Made by a program: the position numbers and the translations under genes. The notes below the pieces were generated by a model that did not search any database, was not told the origin of the DNA, and saw only the letters and a list, made by a program, of their open reading frames with translations. Shown in pieces: positions 1 to 13,200 of a DNA stretch of 64,000 nucleotides. This DNA comes from Limnoperna fortunei. Its lineage: Eukaryota; Mollusca; Bivalvia; Mytilida; Modiolidae. Positions within the stretch are counted from its first letter, which is position 1. The number at the start of each line of letters is the position of its first letter. Location of the stretch: contig OX104112.1 in NCBI GenBank assembly GCA_944474755.1, positions 82,969,756-83,033,755 of the forward strand, in the 5' to 3' direction.

Positions 1-70
1 AATGTTTGTTATGGACAGACAAGGGTAAAACAGTATACTCAATCTTTCGAAGCGGGGGCATATATATATA

Positions 71-1005
71 AACTTAAATGTAACTTACCAATGACTTTGT
101 AAAAGGCCTAGCAACAAAAAATATAAACTTAAATGTAACTTACCAATGACTTTGTAAAAGGCCTAGCAACAAAAAATATAAACTTAAATGTAACTTACCA
201 ATGACTTTGTAAAAGGCCTTGCAACAAAAAATATAAACTTAAATGTAACTTACCAATGACTTTGTAAAAGGCCTAGCAACAAAAAATATAAACTTAAATG
301 TAACTTACCAATGACTTTGTAAAAGGCCTAGCAACAAAAAATATAAACTTAAATGTAACTTACCAATGACTTTGTAAAAGGCCTTGCAACAAAAAATATA
401 AACTTAAATGTAACTTACCAATGACTTTGTAAAAGGCCTTGCAACAAAAAATATAAACTTAAATGTAACTTACCAATGACTTTGTAAAAGGCCTAGCAAC
501 AAAAAATATAAACTTAAATGTAACTTACCAATGACTTTGTAAAAGGCCTAGCAACAAAAAAAAACAACTTAAATGTAACTTACCAATGACTTTGTAAAAG
601 GCCTAGCAACAAAAAATATTAACTTAAATGTAACTTACCAATGACTTTGTAAAAGGCCTAGCAACAAAAAATATTAACTTAAATGTAACTTACCAATGAC
701 TTTGTAAAAGGCCTAGCAACAAAAAATATTAACTTAAATGTAACTTACCAATGACTTTGTAAAAGGCCTAGCAACAAAAAATATTAACTTAAATGTAACT
801 TACCAATGACTTTGTAAAAGGCCTAGCAACAAAAAATATTAACTTAAATGTAACTTACCAATGACTTTGTAAAAGGCCTAGCAACAAAAAATATTAACTT
901 AAATGTAACTTACCAATGACTTTGTAAAAGGCCTAGCAACAAAAAATATTAACTTAAATGTAACTTACCAATGACTTTGTAAAAGGCCTAGCAACAAAAA
1001 ATATT
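71..1005. repeat. 55-bp minisatellite, 17 copies, containing the WWOX exon 7 splice donor
   Basis: The unit starts with aacttaaatgtaacttacca and recurs exactly every 55 bp at 71, 126, 181 and so on to 951, then merges into WWOX exon 7. On the minus strand each unit carries the last coding bases of exon 7 (from GTTGCTAG through GTCATTG), the donor GTAAGTTA and 28 bases of intron. Substitutions are few: atatt is exon-proximal and atata exon-distal, cctag alternates with ccttg, and one unit has aaaac near 561. All 17 units keep the GTAAGT donor. The graded variants suggest stepwise local amplification. Confidence 0.97.
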
Positions 1006-1230
1006 AACTTATAAAGCCACCAATTCCTCTGTATATTTGTACTTATACAGCTTCCTGGGTGTAAACTATTGCTGGTAACTTTCTTCCCAGAAAGTAATTG
1101 ATTCAGATGAAGGGAAAATAAATTATTGCACAGCTTTGATATATTGTAAGCATTCAAGTCACTGTATTTGTCTTTTGTTGGAGAAAGCATGTCTTCACAA
1201 ATCTCTTCTGGTTTCTGTAATTTTGGAAAT
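969..1230 (-). CDS. WWOX: WWOX exon 7 (catalytic YxxxK)
   Basis: 262 nt, from acceptor TTATTTCAG at 1231 to donor GTAAGT just below 969. It encodes [20 protein letters not shown], then [12 protein letters not shown] with the catalytic Tyr and Lys, [15 protein letters not shown] and ARPFTKSL. It ends in phase 0 after codon 347. Its last 37-40 nt plus the donor are the unit of the 55-bp tandem array that continues from 968 down to 71. Reading through the donor meets a TAA after four codons (V-S-Y-I). Confidence 0.94.
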
Positions 1231-4200
1231 CTGAAATAATTTGAAAACCAAACATTTTAAAATCACATGAAGCACGATAAGGGTCTATAAAGTTGGTAAA
1301 GTTGGTTATTAATTTAAAGGAAATAGGTTATAAACCAACATTTCTCTTTGAAAAAATTCTGGAGTTTGCAACATACAATAACATTTTTACATCTTGAAGA
1401 CCATAGGCCAACTTCCCATTGATACCCAGATCAAAGGAGAAAATGTTCCTGGATTGGACATGCCATACGTAAGCCAAAATCCACCATAGTAAACCAAGCT
1501 CTGAGGTGGAATCCACAAGGACAGAGAAAAAGAGGTCGACCAAAAAACTCCTGGAGAAGATCAACAGAATGGGGGGGAACAGCAAGGCAAGACAAGGGGC
1601 CAAATTGACAAGCTTGCTCAGAACAGAAGAAAATGGAAATCCTTCCTCGACAACCTATGTCCTGCCAAGGATGAAAGGGTTTAAGTCAGGTAAGTCAAGA
1701 TATCATGATGGGCACATTGCCATTAGATAGCCAGTCTATAAACATGCATGATTTGAATCCATCAAGCTATAAATCTGCACTAACACGAACATCACTTTTA
1801 AAATTCTTCATGATAAAAATGTAGTTGCTGAACTTAAGACTACAATATTATCAATATATAGCTCGAGTATAGATTGGTTTAAATCTGTGATAGATTAATT
1901 ATAAGAGTGCAAGCAAAATCTGAACCACCCACATATAATTAACCAAACCATAAGGTGTTCACAAGTTGTTTTACTTTGTCTAAAATATTGACCACAAATA
2001 TATGCAATTATAACACAAGTTTCAATACATACGTAAACTTACTGAAATGTAACAACCAATACATCTATTTGTTATTCTTAAAGTAGGCAGAATTTTACTG
2101 CCATTATAAGTTTAGTGATTAGTTGGATTAACTCGCCAAAAAAAAAAATCATGAGGGTACAATTATCATTCTATTTTTAAAGATACTTAAAATGTAAATT
2201 TTTGTTTTATCCCTTGTGAAACTGCCTTTTTTTTATCTCTATCTAGTAACACTTGACTTTTTTTTGGTGTATCTCTGGTTACAATGCCTATTTATTTGTT
2301 TTTTTCTAGACACACTGACTTTTTTGGTTTTTCCCTAGTAACACTGACTTGTGTAGATTTACATCAACAGTTTATCATACTTTAAAATTATGTACTAAGT
2401 CAAAATTAAATATGGAATATTACCACAGAATAGAAATGTACATTCAATCAAAAGAACTTGACATGAAAATGATTCGAAGAGAATACTAATGTGTAACATA
2501 CATATACTAGTATTATTTTGATATTATTTCCTAATTTTTTAGTTAGTTTTTAACAAATTTAAGGCAAAACTGTATACCTATGTGATTCTGAAGAAACAAC
2601 CACAACACGACCAGGAGCAGATGCTATCAGAATGTCTTGCAAAAGTTTAGTCAGGTAGAACTGTGAAAGGTAATTCACTTGGAATGTCATTTCAAGGTCA
2701 TTCTCTGTTACTAAATATGGCAATCCAAACACTCCAGCATTCAGAATTAAAACATGGAGTGGCCTGAAAATAGAAAAGAATTGCACTGGAATTTAAATTA
2801 TTAAGATGACATATGTAGAACTACAATAAAAAAGGATATAATTATTTTGTACTATAATACAACAATTTACTTCTCTTAAAGACCAACATAATATTGTGTA
2901 AAGGTCAAAATGATGTTCTGTGAAGGTCAACATGATAATTTATTAAAGCAGTCAGTGATTGTCAATATTTGTAAATGTTAACACACAGAACTTTCATAAA
3001 ACAATCAATGTGTCAATGGTTTCAAATTGTGATAGGGGCCCAACTCTGGCAGAATGGTCAAGGTAGTCATGGGCCTGTCAACATTGAAGTTGGGGCTCCA
3101 GAATTACTGCAGAGAGAGGTGTGCCCGACCCCAATTGACAAGGATTGACAGTTGTTCTGTCACTGAAGATCAGGTTCCTCAACAAAAACAGGATGATATA
3201 CATGTAGTAGTAAAATTGCTGAATTGGGCAAAAATCGCCATTCAACAAACTTTGATACATTGATCTTTAGGTCTTTTCTTATTGTCTCCAAGCACAGATA
3301 CATTTGTAAATGTATTTATAATCCTTAGATTTTTAATTTTATGGAAAGACAGTCACTCCTACAATGGTTTAATTGGTTACATACTATTTTAAGTATGGAA
3401 GTTTATATGGTCAATCTAAAAACATTAGTACTGTTATTTCTCTGCTAAGTGTACAGCATTTGTGGTAAAGCAACAACAATGTGTCAAATTGGGTTTGACA
3501 CTTATCTTACTTTGGACATTTATCCAGAGTGGTAGAACAATAAAAAATCCAGCCCTTACATGTCTGTTTTAGAACAAAGAGATATTAACGTATCTGAAAT
3601 ATACATACTCTAGTTCTTACAAAACATTGAAGTCATTCATTTAATGTATTTTACTCTTGAAAAGTGAGGAAAGAAAATGACCTATTTTATTAAAGTATTT
3701 CATTGCAAAATACATTAACTTTACAAGAATAATAACTATTGATATGCTAGAAAATATTTTTTACCATTTTCTACTCTGTGGGAAACTTACAGTTTGTCTG
3801 CTGATCTTATTATTAATAAAGTAAAATTACACAAAAAAATTGTTGAGGTTATTCTTATGTTTGAATTTAGTATAAGTATTAACAACAAAATTATGCAGAT
3901 TTTACAATGAGCTCAACAGAAATTTGTTTGTCCCTTGATGAGGATAATAGTTTCTGTTGTTGTTCTTTAAACCTCAAAATGAAATATATTGATAAATACA
4001 TGTATTAAGTATAATAATATTAACTCAACCAACATGACATGTAGTAAATTAGGTCCAACTACTACATTCCTATAAAACCAGCATTCTTATTTTTGTACTA
4101 AATGACAAGTAATAAAATATGCATATATTTTATTTAATATTTTTTAAAGGACCTGTATCGTTATTATAGAATACTTTCTATGTAAATTCTACAACATAAT

Positions 4201-7200
4201 ATAATCCATATAAACCATCAATGTAACAGCTTGTTGGCCATCTGTTATAGCTATTAGAATAAGATGTTTACATACATGTATTTTCATATATTACCTTGAA
4301 CTGATTCTATTAACATGTTAAAATGTTTTGTAAAATTGTATATTAAATCAAACTGGCATTAACCATGCCAGATGAATTTTGTGAAGAAAAAAAAACCAAA
4401 CAAACTAACAACTATTAAAACACTTTAACAATAAAATTATTTCAAGGCATGTTCCAATTTGTCAAATAGTTAATAAGTTTTAAGCACATGCAGGATTTTG
4501 TATAAAGGAGGCCATCTTGATTAGGAGGTAGAATTATTTGGGGACCATTCTTAGCAATATTGGCTCCAAATTGTTCAAAAGTCTATCGTAAAACAGGTCA
4601 TCTTGATAAACGAGTAGAGCAACTATACTGTCTGTTCTAGGGCATTGGGTTGTCGTTACACCAGCTAGAAAGCCTTACTGTTTTGACAAAAGATCAGCAC
4701 CTGCTAAAATTAGTTCTGAATGGCTGTGTATTTGGTTGAACGATTCAGAGTTTTAAACATTAAAAGATGTGGTCATCTGTTTGAATGTTAGTAACATAAT
4801 AGGGACTTAAGATATGACTGTCATGTTAGTTGAAATTGAAGGCCATTGGGTGCCACTGATGTAACTATTACAGTGGTCACATAGGAATGTTTTAATTTTT
4901 GTTTTATAACCCATAACTGTTCAATATCACAAATTCAAAGTAAACAAGTGTGGATTGTGAGCACGCTCACAGAGATACACCCACTTCGCTTTCAAGTCCA
5001 ATTATCTCCCCTTAATGATATCCGAGGTCAATACTTCATGCACAGTTACATGTAATGTACTGCCTTTATGCTAAGTTTCATTTAATTTCATCAAGCAGTT
5101 TTGGAGAAATTGTGCTTACAAGGGATGTGGACAGACAGACAGACAGACAGACAGACAGAAGCACGCTCACAAAGAGATACCCCCCGCTTCGCTTTCAGGT
5201 CCAATGATCTCCTTTTAATGATATCCGAGGTCAATAAAAATCCTTCATGCACATCTACATATAATGTACTTCCTTTATGCTAAGTTTCATTTAATTTCAT
5301 TACTTAACAGTTTACATTGTAATTTGAAAGAAAACAATTAGAAACAGAAATTTTTTGATAATTATTACCTGGAATTTTGCAAAGGTCAAGACTATGGTGA
5401 CAGGAACCTTCTCAGTTAATTCAAAGGATTTTATTAAAAGTTTAAGCTGAAATATCACATGAAAACATAACAATAACAATTGCCTCTAATCCTGCCTAGA
5501 TTTTTATTTTTAATACTCTTCCAGCACTGCAGTTCTATACAACTTGTGTGACTGCTCTTTTTTTAAAGTTTTTTAATTCACAGAGATTCGTATATTTGCA
5601 AGTTGAGATAAACTGCTTTATATTGGCATAAATTTAAGAATTTTAGTTAAAAAGCTCTAAAACATCTTAATTATTTTGCTTTCCAATGATGTGTGTCTGG
5701 ATATAAAAATGGCAACACTCTGACTAGAACGAATTGTACCATTGCCTCTGACAGAATCAACTATAAAAAATATCTACCTGTATTTCAATTAATGTGGTAA
5801 TCATTGTTAAAATAGTAGCTTTCAAATCTTTACCAATCATAACCCTATCAAACATTTCCATGAATAAGACATCTACCTTAATGAACTTTACTATCATACT
5901 TGTAAAACTGAATGTTATTATGTAACATATTTTTTAAAAATGTTAAAAATTAAATGAAATCAGATCATGAACAAATAAGAACAGATGGTTTAACAATGAC
6001 AAGTATAACATGAAAATACATATCATTGTTTAAAAAATGCATTGTTTAACATAATATTTAACTACTTAAAAAAAGGGGGTAAATGACTGCATCACAAGAC
6101 CTTGTAAACTGATCATAATACAGCAACAATTAAAAATTCTAAACTGTAACCAATATTTTGTTTTAATTTTCATTTCAAATTACTTTTGTTTCCATGCACT
6201 TTGTAAAATAAATTTAAACTATATCTTTATTGAATGTGTTAACTTTATGTGGTAAAAGAATCCTGTCATCCAATACCTTTTTAGATTTTGATGGGGTGTT
6301 GTCCCACACACCCATCAAGTCTAAAAGAGGGTTGGAGGGCAGAGAATTCTGGGACTAAACTTCATGCAGATCGATAGATAAATGTAAAGCGTTCTTCAGG
6401 ATAAGAACGATTTCACGACAGAAAAAAAAATATATTCATACAAAGGGGCTATGGAATGGATTAGTGGTCAGGGATTCTAATGCCCTTAAAAATACAGGGT
6501 TGGAAAGTTCCAGTTCAAAGCCAGTCACCAATAGATCACTCTGGATGACCTTGCTAATTATATATTTTTATATTCATACACAATAACACTCTCCACACAC
6601 AGAATACACTTTAATGTGGTAGTCTACTAAAGGCAAAATAATATCAGAAAAATAAGAATTATTGCTGGAAAGAGTAATTGTTTTCAAATTCCTACTATTC
6701 AATCTCCATATGATTTTTCCTAAATATTCTGTCTTGACTTTCCTTATGACAAAATCTTTCAACAAAATTAGTTGTCACTGACCTTTATTTTTAAGTTAGA
6801 CATCATCATCTTTATTACCTGTTTTAAAGGTACTGGATATATGTTATTTTACCTATATTTATTTATCCAATAGTTTTCTGTTCAAATCACCTTTAATTGT
6901 TTTGAAATTTCATGGCAGTAGAAAACAGACCTCAAGTATCCAGCATAATGTGGAATTCATATGTTCCAACCATTTTTGTTGGTCACTGACTCCGGGGAAT
7001 GAATATTTGTACACAAATTGTAAAGACCAGAAATGATCTACAATATCTTTTCTAGATTTGAAGTGCAGAATAGAATAATAATTCTTTTTTTGTTTACAAT
7101 ATGTTTGCTGTTAGAAAGCAATTAATGATTGTTTTTCAAACAATTCTTGAAGTCTCAGTTGCTTTTTTACTTATTAACTGACATTAGAGTCAATCCATAA

Positions 7201-10200
7201 AGCCTATCATTACAAATCTTCTGCCGACAATCATAAACAAATAACAAACAAATAACTTTCAACTACAAAATGCCCAAACAATTGCAGGATTTGTCTTTAA
7301 ATTTTGTCTGGTCTACCAACACATACATGGTATTCTGTTAAGACACTTTATAATTTGGCATGTTTCAGTGTTTGAACTTACAAAAGCTTTTAAAATGCCT
7401 TTTTCAATGTGCCTATTATGTTTAGATGGACATTAACTTAATTAAAGTCATAATAGGGTTACAATATAAATGTCCATTCCAAGAATTCCTTTGACATCTT
7501 TATTTAGCAACGTACCATCCTTGTCTTTTATATTCTTCAGCAAATTGTCTGACACTTCCCAATGATGCCAGGTCCAACTGTATAAATTCAATTTTAGCTG
7601 TAGGTCTTTCTTTTAATATTTTGGCTTTACAGTTATCAGCTTTCTCTGCATTCCTGCATGCCATTATAACTGTTGCACCGTGGAAAGCTAACGCTCTTGT
7701 AGTCTCATAACCTGTAATATATTAATGATGACGCACAAATGTTTTTGCAACATTACTTAGTGATACTCTGCTAATGCAATTAATGTTGCTGTAATCAAGC
7801 AAATTTTAGGTGGGTTTGTTTGAACTCCACTTTCAGTAATTTTTCAACTTTGGTGGATATTTGTCAGTGAATATGCAATCACCATGTAATCTAGGCAGAT
7901 TTTATTGCCAAAATAATCTGATTTGAGTTTTGGATTAGTCTGATTAAAAAAAAGTTAAGGATATGATTATTCATTTGACATGTAATGATGAAAATTATGC
8001 TCACACAAACAGTTTTGAGATAAATAATGCCTTGGCTTGCTTTTGCTTTTGACCTGGTATGATTCAAACTTGTATTGTCAAATGTTACTTTTTTCACAGC
8101 AATGTATTTATTAATACAACATGGGGCTCCACATTTTAACCACAGCGTTGTATGTAGGGCAACCATCAATTTATTATATGGTTTGTCACTACCAGTACAT
8201 TATAATGTTAGGCCACACAGAATTAATTTCTTGTTCGTTGGACTTTAACTTTGAAAATAAGGAGCGAGCGAGCAAAATTTAAAAAAAAATTTTTTTTTTT
8301 CAATTCTGATTTTGTGGAGCGAATAATTTTTTTTAAGGCGAGCGACATGTTTTTAGTTTTTAAAAAGATTTGTTCCAGGTTTTCATGGTTAAACTGATGC
8401 GAGCGAGCGATTTTTTTTTTAATTTAGAAGAAAATAACTGAAATTTACAAAAATGTATTTGATATTAAACAAGTGCTTGTTCTCAGTGTTTTATGACTTA
8501 ATTAATTGATTAGTAAATTATATAGCAGAAAAGATCTTCTAAAAAGATGCTGCCTTGGCTTTCTATCAATAGGTACAGACTGACCAACAGACAGCCCATA
8601 CCACTATTTCAGTTATGTCTCTAAATCTTTTCTAACTATTATGCCATCATTTTCCCTGCCCAAAAGCTTGAGATTGTCCTTAATTTTGATTCTCATAATG
8701 TGTCATAACTAAGGTTAGAAACATTGGCGTGCATTGAAGGCTTCCCTTGTATGCATGTAATTAGGTCGATAAAGGTGTCGTCCATTCAACATTCTAATGC
8801 TGTATTTGGTAGCAGTACTTTAAACTTTTTGGCAACTGCTGCCACAACGACACTCGTTTTCTGTCATTGTTTTCTACATTTTACTTTCGGTTTAGATTTT
8901 ATAGGGGACGACTGAAACGGTATTTTAATCTTCTAAGTTCTGACTGAATCTTCAGCTATCGTAGCAGATGAATAAATTCGTAGAACGTGGAGAAGATTAT
9001 TTTTTTTAAGACAACTTCCATTTCTGGACACGGGCGGGTTTCTGTTTCATGCGGGCGGAAGAAATTTAGTTTTTTTTCTTTCTGAAATAATTTTACGTGT
9101 GGGCGGCCCGACGAACAAGCAATTAATTCGGCGTGGCCTTATGTAGACATAACAGAAGTTCTGCTATTCAGTCCAAATAAACTGAAAGCAATACACTGTG
9201 GGAAAATCTGTTTTGACATGCTACTGAAATTACTTCAATGAAATATTCATACATTAAAATCTTGTGTGATAAATAAAACAAACTGCTGGTAATAGAATGG
9301 CAAAATCATGCTTTTTTACCACATTAATCTTTAAAACTTGCAAAAAGTTTGTCACTTTATATTAAAAAAATTGATCTAATGAATTAAATAGCCAAACTGC
9401 ACTACTAAATAGCAATAACTTAAGAAGAACCAGAATGAGGTAATTTTTTAGTTGAATGGTTATTTTCATTTCCAGGTTACAGACAGAAAATATATTACGA
9501 AAACAATTATGCACTTGTCATCAATGGATTTCTAAGTATGGTAATCTTGAATAAGTTATATATACACAATGTATCTTCTAAAATACTGAAACTCTCTGAA
9601 GTATACATTTAGTTATCCCATGAGTATACAAATGCATTTGTAATCACTTCAGTAGAAAAATTATTAACAGCAACAGAATGTTCACTGCCATGTTCAATGC
9701 ATGTTAGAATATAGGTGACAACTAGACAATATGGAAATGTTCCAAATGAATTAATCATAGGCTTTAATTTTTGTTTGAGACTCACTATTTTATAAGCTAA
9801 TCTAAACAACATGTAAATGCAATCCATTAAAAATGTAAAAATGCAAAAAAAGCTTCTCATTTTGACCCATTTACATGTATTTAAAAAACTGCTTAGGACA
9901 GAAAATATAAGCTGATACTAAACTGAAACTGTAATGAAAATATATATTAAAAAATCAGATACAGGTAAAATATGAAATATTTGCCTGAATGATAAGAACC
10001 AAAACAAAACTGGGACCATTCAATTTCTCTAAAGTTAAATAATTATAGTTTAGCATATTGAAAATTAGATCAAAGGTGAAGTAGAGCACATCAGATAAAC
10101 AAGTGTGTGGAATTTGTTCCTAGCAGGAGTTAAATCTGAATGCGTTTTGGCATGAGTGATTATATATTGTGACATCACTTCCAAAGACTGAATTTAATTA

Positions 10201-13200
10201 ACACATGATTTACTGGAATTAATTTCACTGGGAAATCTTGGTATTTCATCACTGTCAAAGAAATAACAAATATATAAATCTGTTTTACATTATGAGTGGG
10301 CTCTTATTTTTGTAATGATTTTCTGTGACTTGTAACTTTGGACTTACTCCATGATTTATGATAGCGTAAATAATATAGAGGGATTTTTTATTTTCTGTGA
10401 CCTGTGATATTTTTGCGTGTGTAAATATTGGGTTTTTTTGTAAATTATGACCAAACCTACTTTTCAACACCATTTATATAAAAAAATTAATCTACTGACA
10501 AAAATCAAATAAAATGAATAAATTTTTATTTGGCCTTTTTGTGACAGCACATTTTCTAAGGAAATTCTTGAAAAAAAAAACTACCTGAATTGGATAAAAA
10601 ATAAATATGCATAAGAAAAGCCCAAATGTTCTGCTCCCTTTTTCCAACAGTACCGGCCAGGATACCCAATTTTTTTGTCCAAGAGAACTGAATACAGTAA
10701 ATATATAAACAATATAACAATTATATCAAAATGCTGCCAACATGCATATGAATGCACAAAAGTTTGCCCCCATATAAAGAGTATCTATAAAGTTTGCCCC
10801 CATATAAAGAGCATCTATAAAGTTTTGCCCCCATATAAAGAGTATCTATAAAGTTTGCCCCCATATAAAGAGTATCTATAAAGTTTGCCCCCATATAAAG
10901 AGTATCTATACAGTTTGCCCCCATATAAAGAGTATCTATACAGTTTGCCCCCATATAAAGAGTATCTATAAAGTTTGCCCCCATATAAAGAGTATCAATA
11001 AAGTTTGCCCCCATATAAAGAGCATCTATACAGTTTGCCCCCATATAAAGAGTATCTATATAGTTTGCCCCCATATAAAGAGTATCTATAAAGTTTGCAC
11101 CCATATAAAGAGCATCTATAAAGTTTGCCCCCATATAAAGAGTATCTATTAAGTTTTGCCCCCATATAAAGAGTATCTATATAGTTTGCCCCCATATAAA
11201 GAGTATCTATAAAGTTTTGCCCCCATATAAAGAGCATCTATAAAGTTTTGCCCCCATATAAAGAGTATCTATAAAGTTTTGCCCCCATATAAAGAGTATC
11301 TATAAAGTTTGCCCCCATATAAAGAGTATCTATACAGTTTGCCCCCATATAAAGAGTATCTATAAAGTTTGCCCCCATATAAAGAGTATCAATAAAGTTT
11401 GCCCCCATATAAAGAGCATCTATACAGTTTGCCCCCATATAAAGAGTATATATATAGTTTGCCCCCATATAAAGAGTATCTATATAGTTTGCCCCCATAT
11501 AAAGAGTATCTATAAAGTTTGCCCCCATATAAAGAGTATCAATAAAGTTTGCCCCCATATAAAGAGCATCTATACAGTTTGCCCCCATATAAAGTGTATC
11601 TATGAAGTTTGCCCCCATATAAAGAGCATCTATACAGTTTGCCCCCATATAAAGAGTATCTATAAAGTTTGCCCCCATATAAAGAGTATCTATAAAGTTT
11701 TGCCCTCATATAAAGAGCATCTATAAAGTTTTGCCCCCATATTAAGAGTATCTATAAAGTTTGCCCCCATATAAAGAGTATCTATAAAGTTTGCCCCCAT
11801 ATAAAGAGTATCTATAAAGTGGCAACAGTCATTCTTGTTAGTACGGTATTTTAAATAAAAAATATGAACAGAATTAAATCACAATAAGTTAGGCATCACA
11901 TCATATGCATTATTTAATCAACTAATTAATAATCCAATATTACTTTACTTTTTTATTCACACCTTACCTATTCCATCACTGGCACCAGTCACTATGATAT
12001 ATTTTCCTGTTAAATCTCTTCCGTTTAAAATCTGGAGAGCTGTGCTGTTTCCATCATACTTTTGTCTGAAGTCCTTGGGCGATGTTTTAATTGGTTCTGC
12101 AAAAGCCACCCTGGGGTCTGTGAAGGTGGTTTTCTTGTTTATGTGACTACAAATATTCTTATACATGTATATACTAGGTATAACATCAATAGCAGATTGT
12201 CTGATATAATCATGATTCCATTAAACAGAACATGAAAGTGCAACAGAGAAATTTTAAAAAAATGAAGCCACAACCTAGGTTAATGTTGTAGTACAAGGGT
12301 CACCACAATCTAAAAACGTAGAAGTGACTTCTCCCTAGCAAAGTGACTCCCTCCATAGCAGTCAAACAGGGAGAAGTGAGACCCTGATAGACTTCAGGGA
12401 GACACTAGCAGGGAGAAGTCAGGGGGACCAAATATATAATTTCACAGTTGTACATACTTTTTTGTTTTATTTACATCAATTTTTTTTTAATAATTGTGTA
12501 TTTCAAGGATTATTTCTCTGCTGTTTTTAAACCATAACACACTTATAAGTGTAGAATCGTTTTTTTCTTTCTTTTTCATTATTATTCATGGTATGCAATA
12601 TCAAACAGCACATAACCATTATTATATACAATGAATAAAAAAGCACCAGATATAGCGACTGTTTTTCTATCTACTTCAGTACTTGTAGCCATACACGGTA
12701 TTTACAAATAAAAATAAACTAAAAATATTGTATAGGTGTAGACATAAACAATCATGAAGTTCTTGTAAAAAATTTCCAAAAAAGATAAATAGATTAACAT
12801 TACATTAAACTCAGAAATAATCCTTCTGTTCAGCACACTTCCAAAGTTGTGCTCATCCTAATTGCTTCAAGGGATACCATATTTCCACAGAAATTATCAG
12901 GATGTCAATGATGATGATTTTTCTTTATTATTTCGATTGCAGCTCATATATGTACCAAAGAAAATTATTATAATATAATATACTTTGAAAGAACTTTTAG
13001 TTTGAACCCAATTAAAAATGTTTGTTTATCATTATGATTTTTCATTATGGGTCATTGTACTTTACTTTTCTTTGTTGTTCACTTCCAGTAATTAGTTGCA
13101 TCCAGGAAATAAACAAATCCATTTGAAACACATAAATGAAATCGCTGTTAAATACACAAATTCTTTGTTGTTTTTATTGGAATTTCCTGACAAAGTGGTA

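Larger units (their letters stand above)
2764..7515. other. WWOX intron 5
   Basis: 4.75-kb AT-rich intron. It holds an old SINE copy (about 3036-3210), a repeat with (ACAG)n at 4946-5300, and a short inverted repeat at 6277-6327. The rest, including 3300-4940 and 5350-6270, shows no recognisable feature. Confidence 0.85.
7712..11967. other. WWOX intron 4
   Basis: 4.26-kb intron holding a Harbinger-like TIR element (8211-9138) and a 30-bp minisatellite (10761-11819). Between them, 9139-10760 is AT-rich with nothing recognisable. Confidence 0.85.

Noticed and set aside
71..1005. CRISPR-like regular direct repeats
   Set aside because: The 55-bp units are contiguous with no unique spacers, the DNA is eukaryotic, and the unit derives from WWOX exon 7.
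10721..11678. Long minus-strand open frames with a 10-residue [10 protein letters not shown] repeat (137 and 146 codons)
   Set aside because: They are by-products of a stop-free 30-bp minisatellite inside a WWOX intron; 31-bp units shift the frame and no splice or family signal supports coding.
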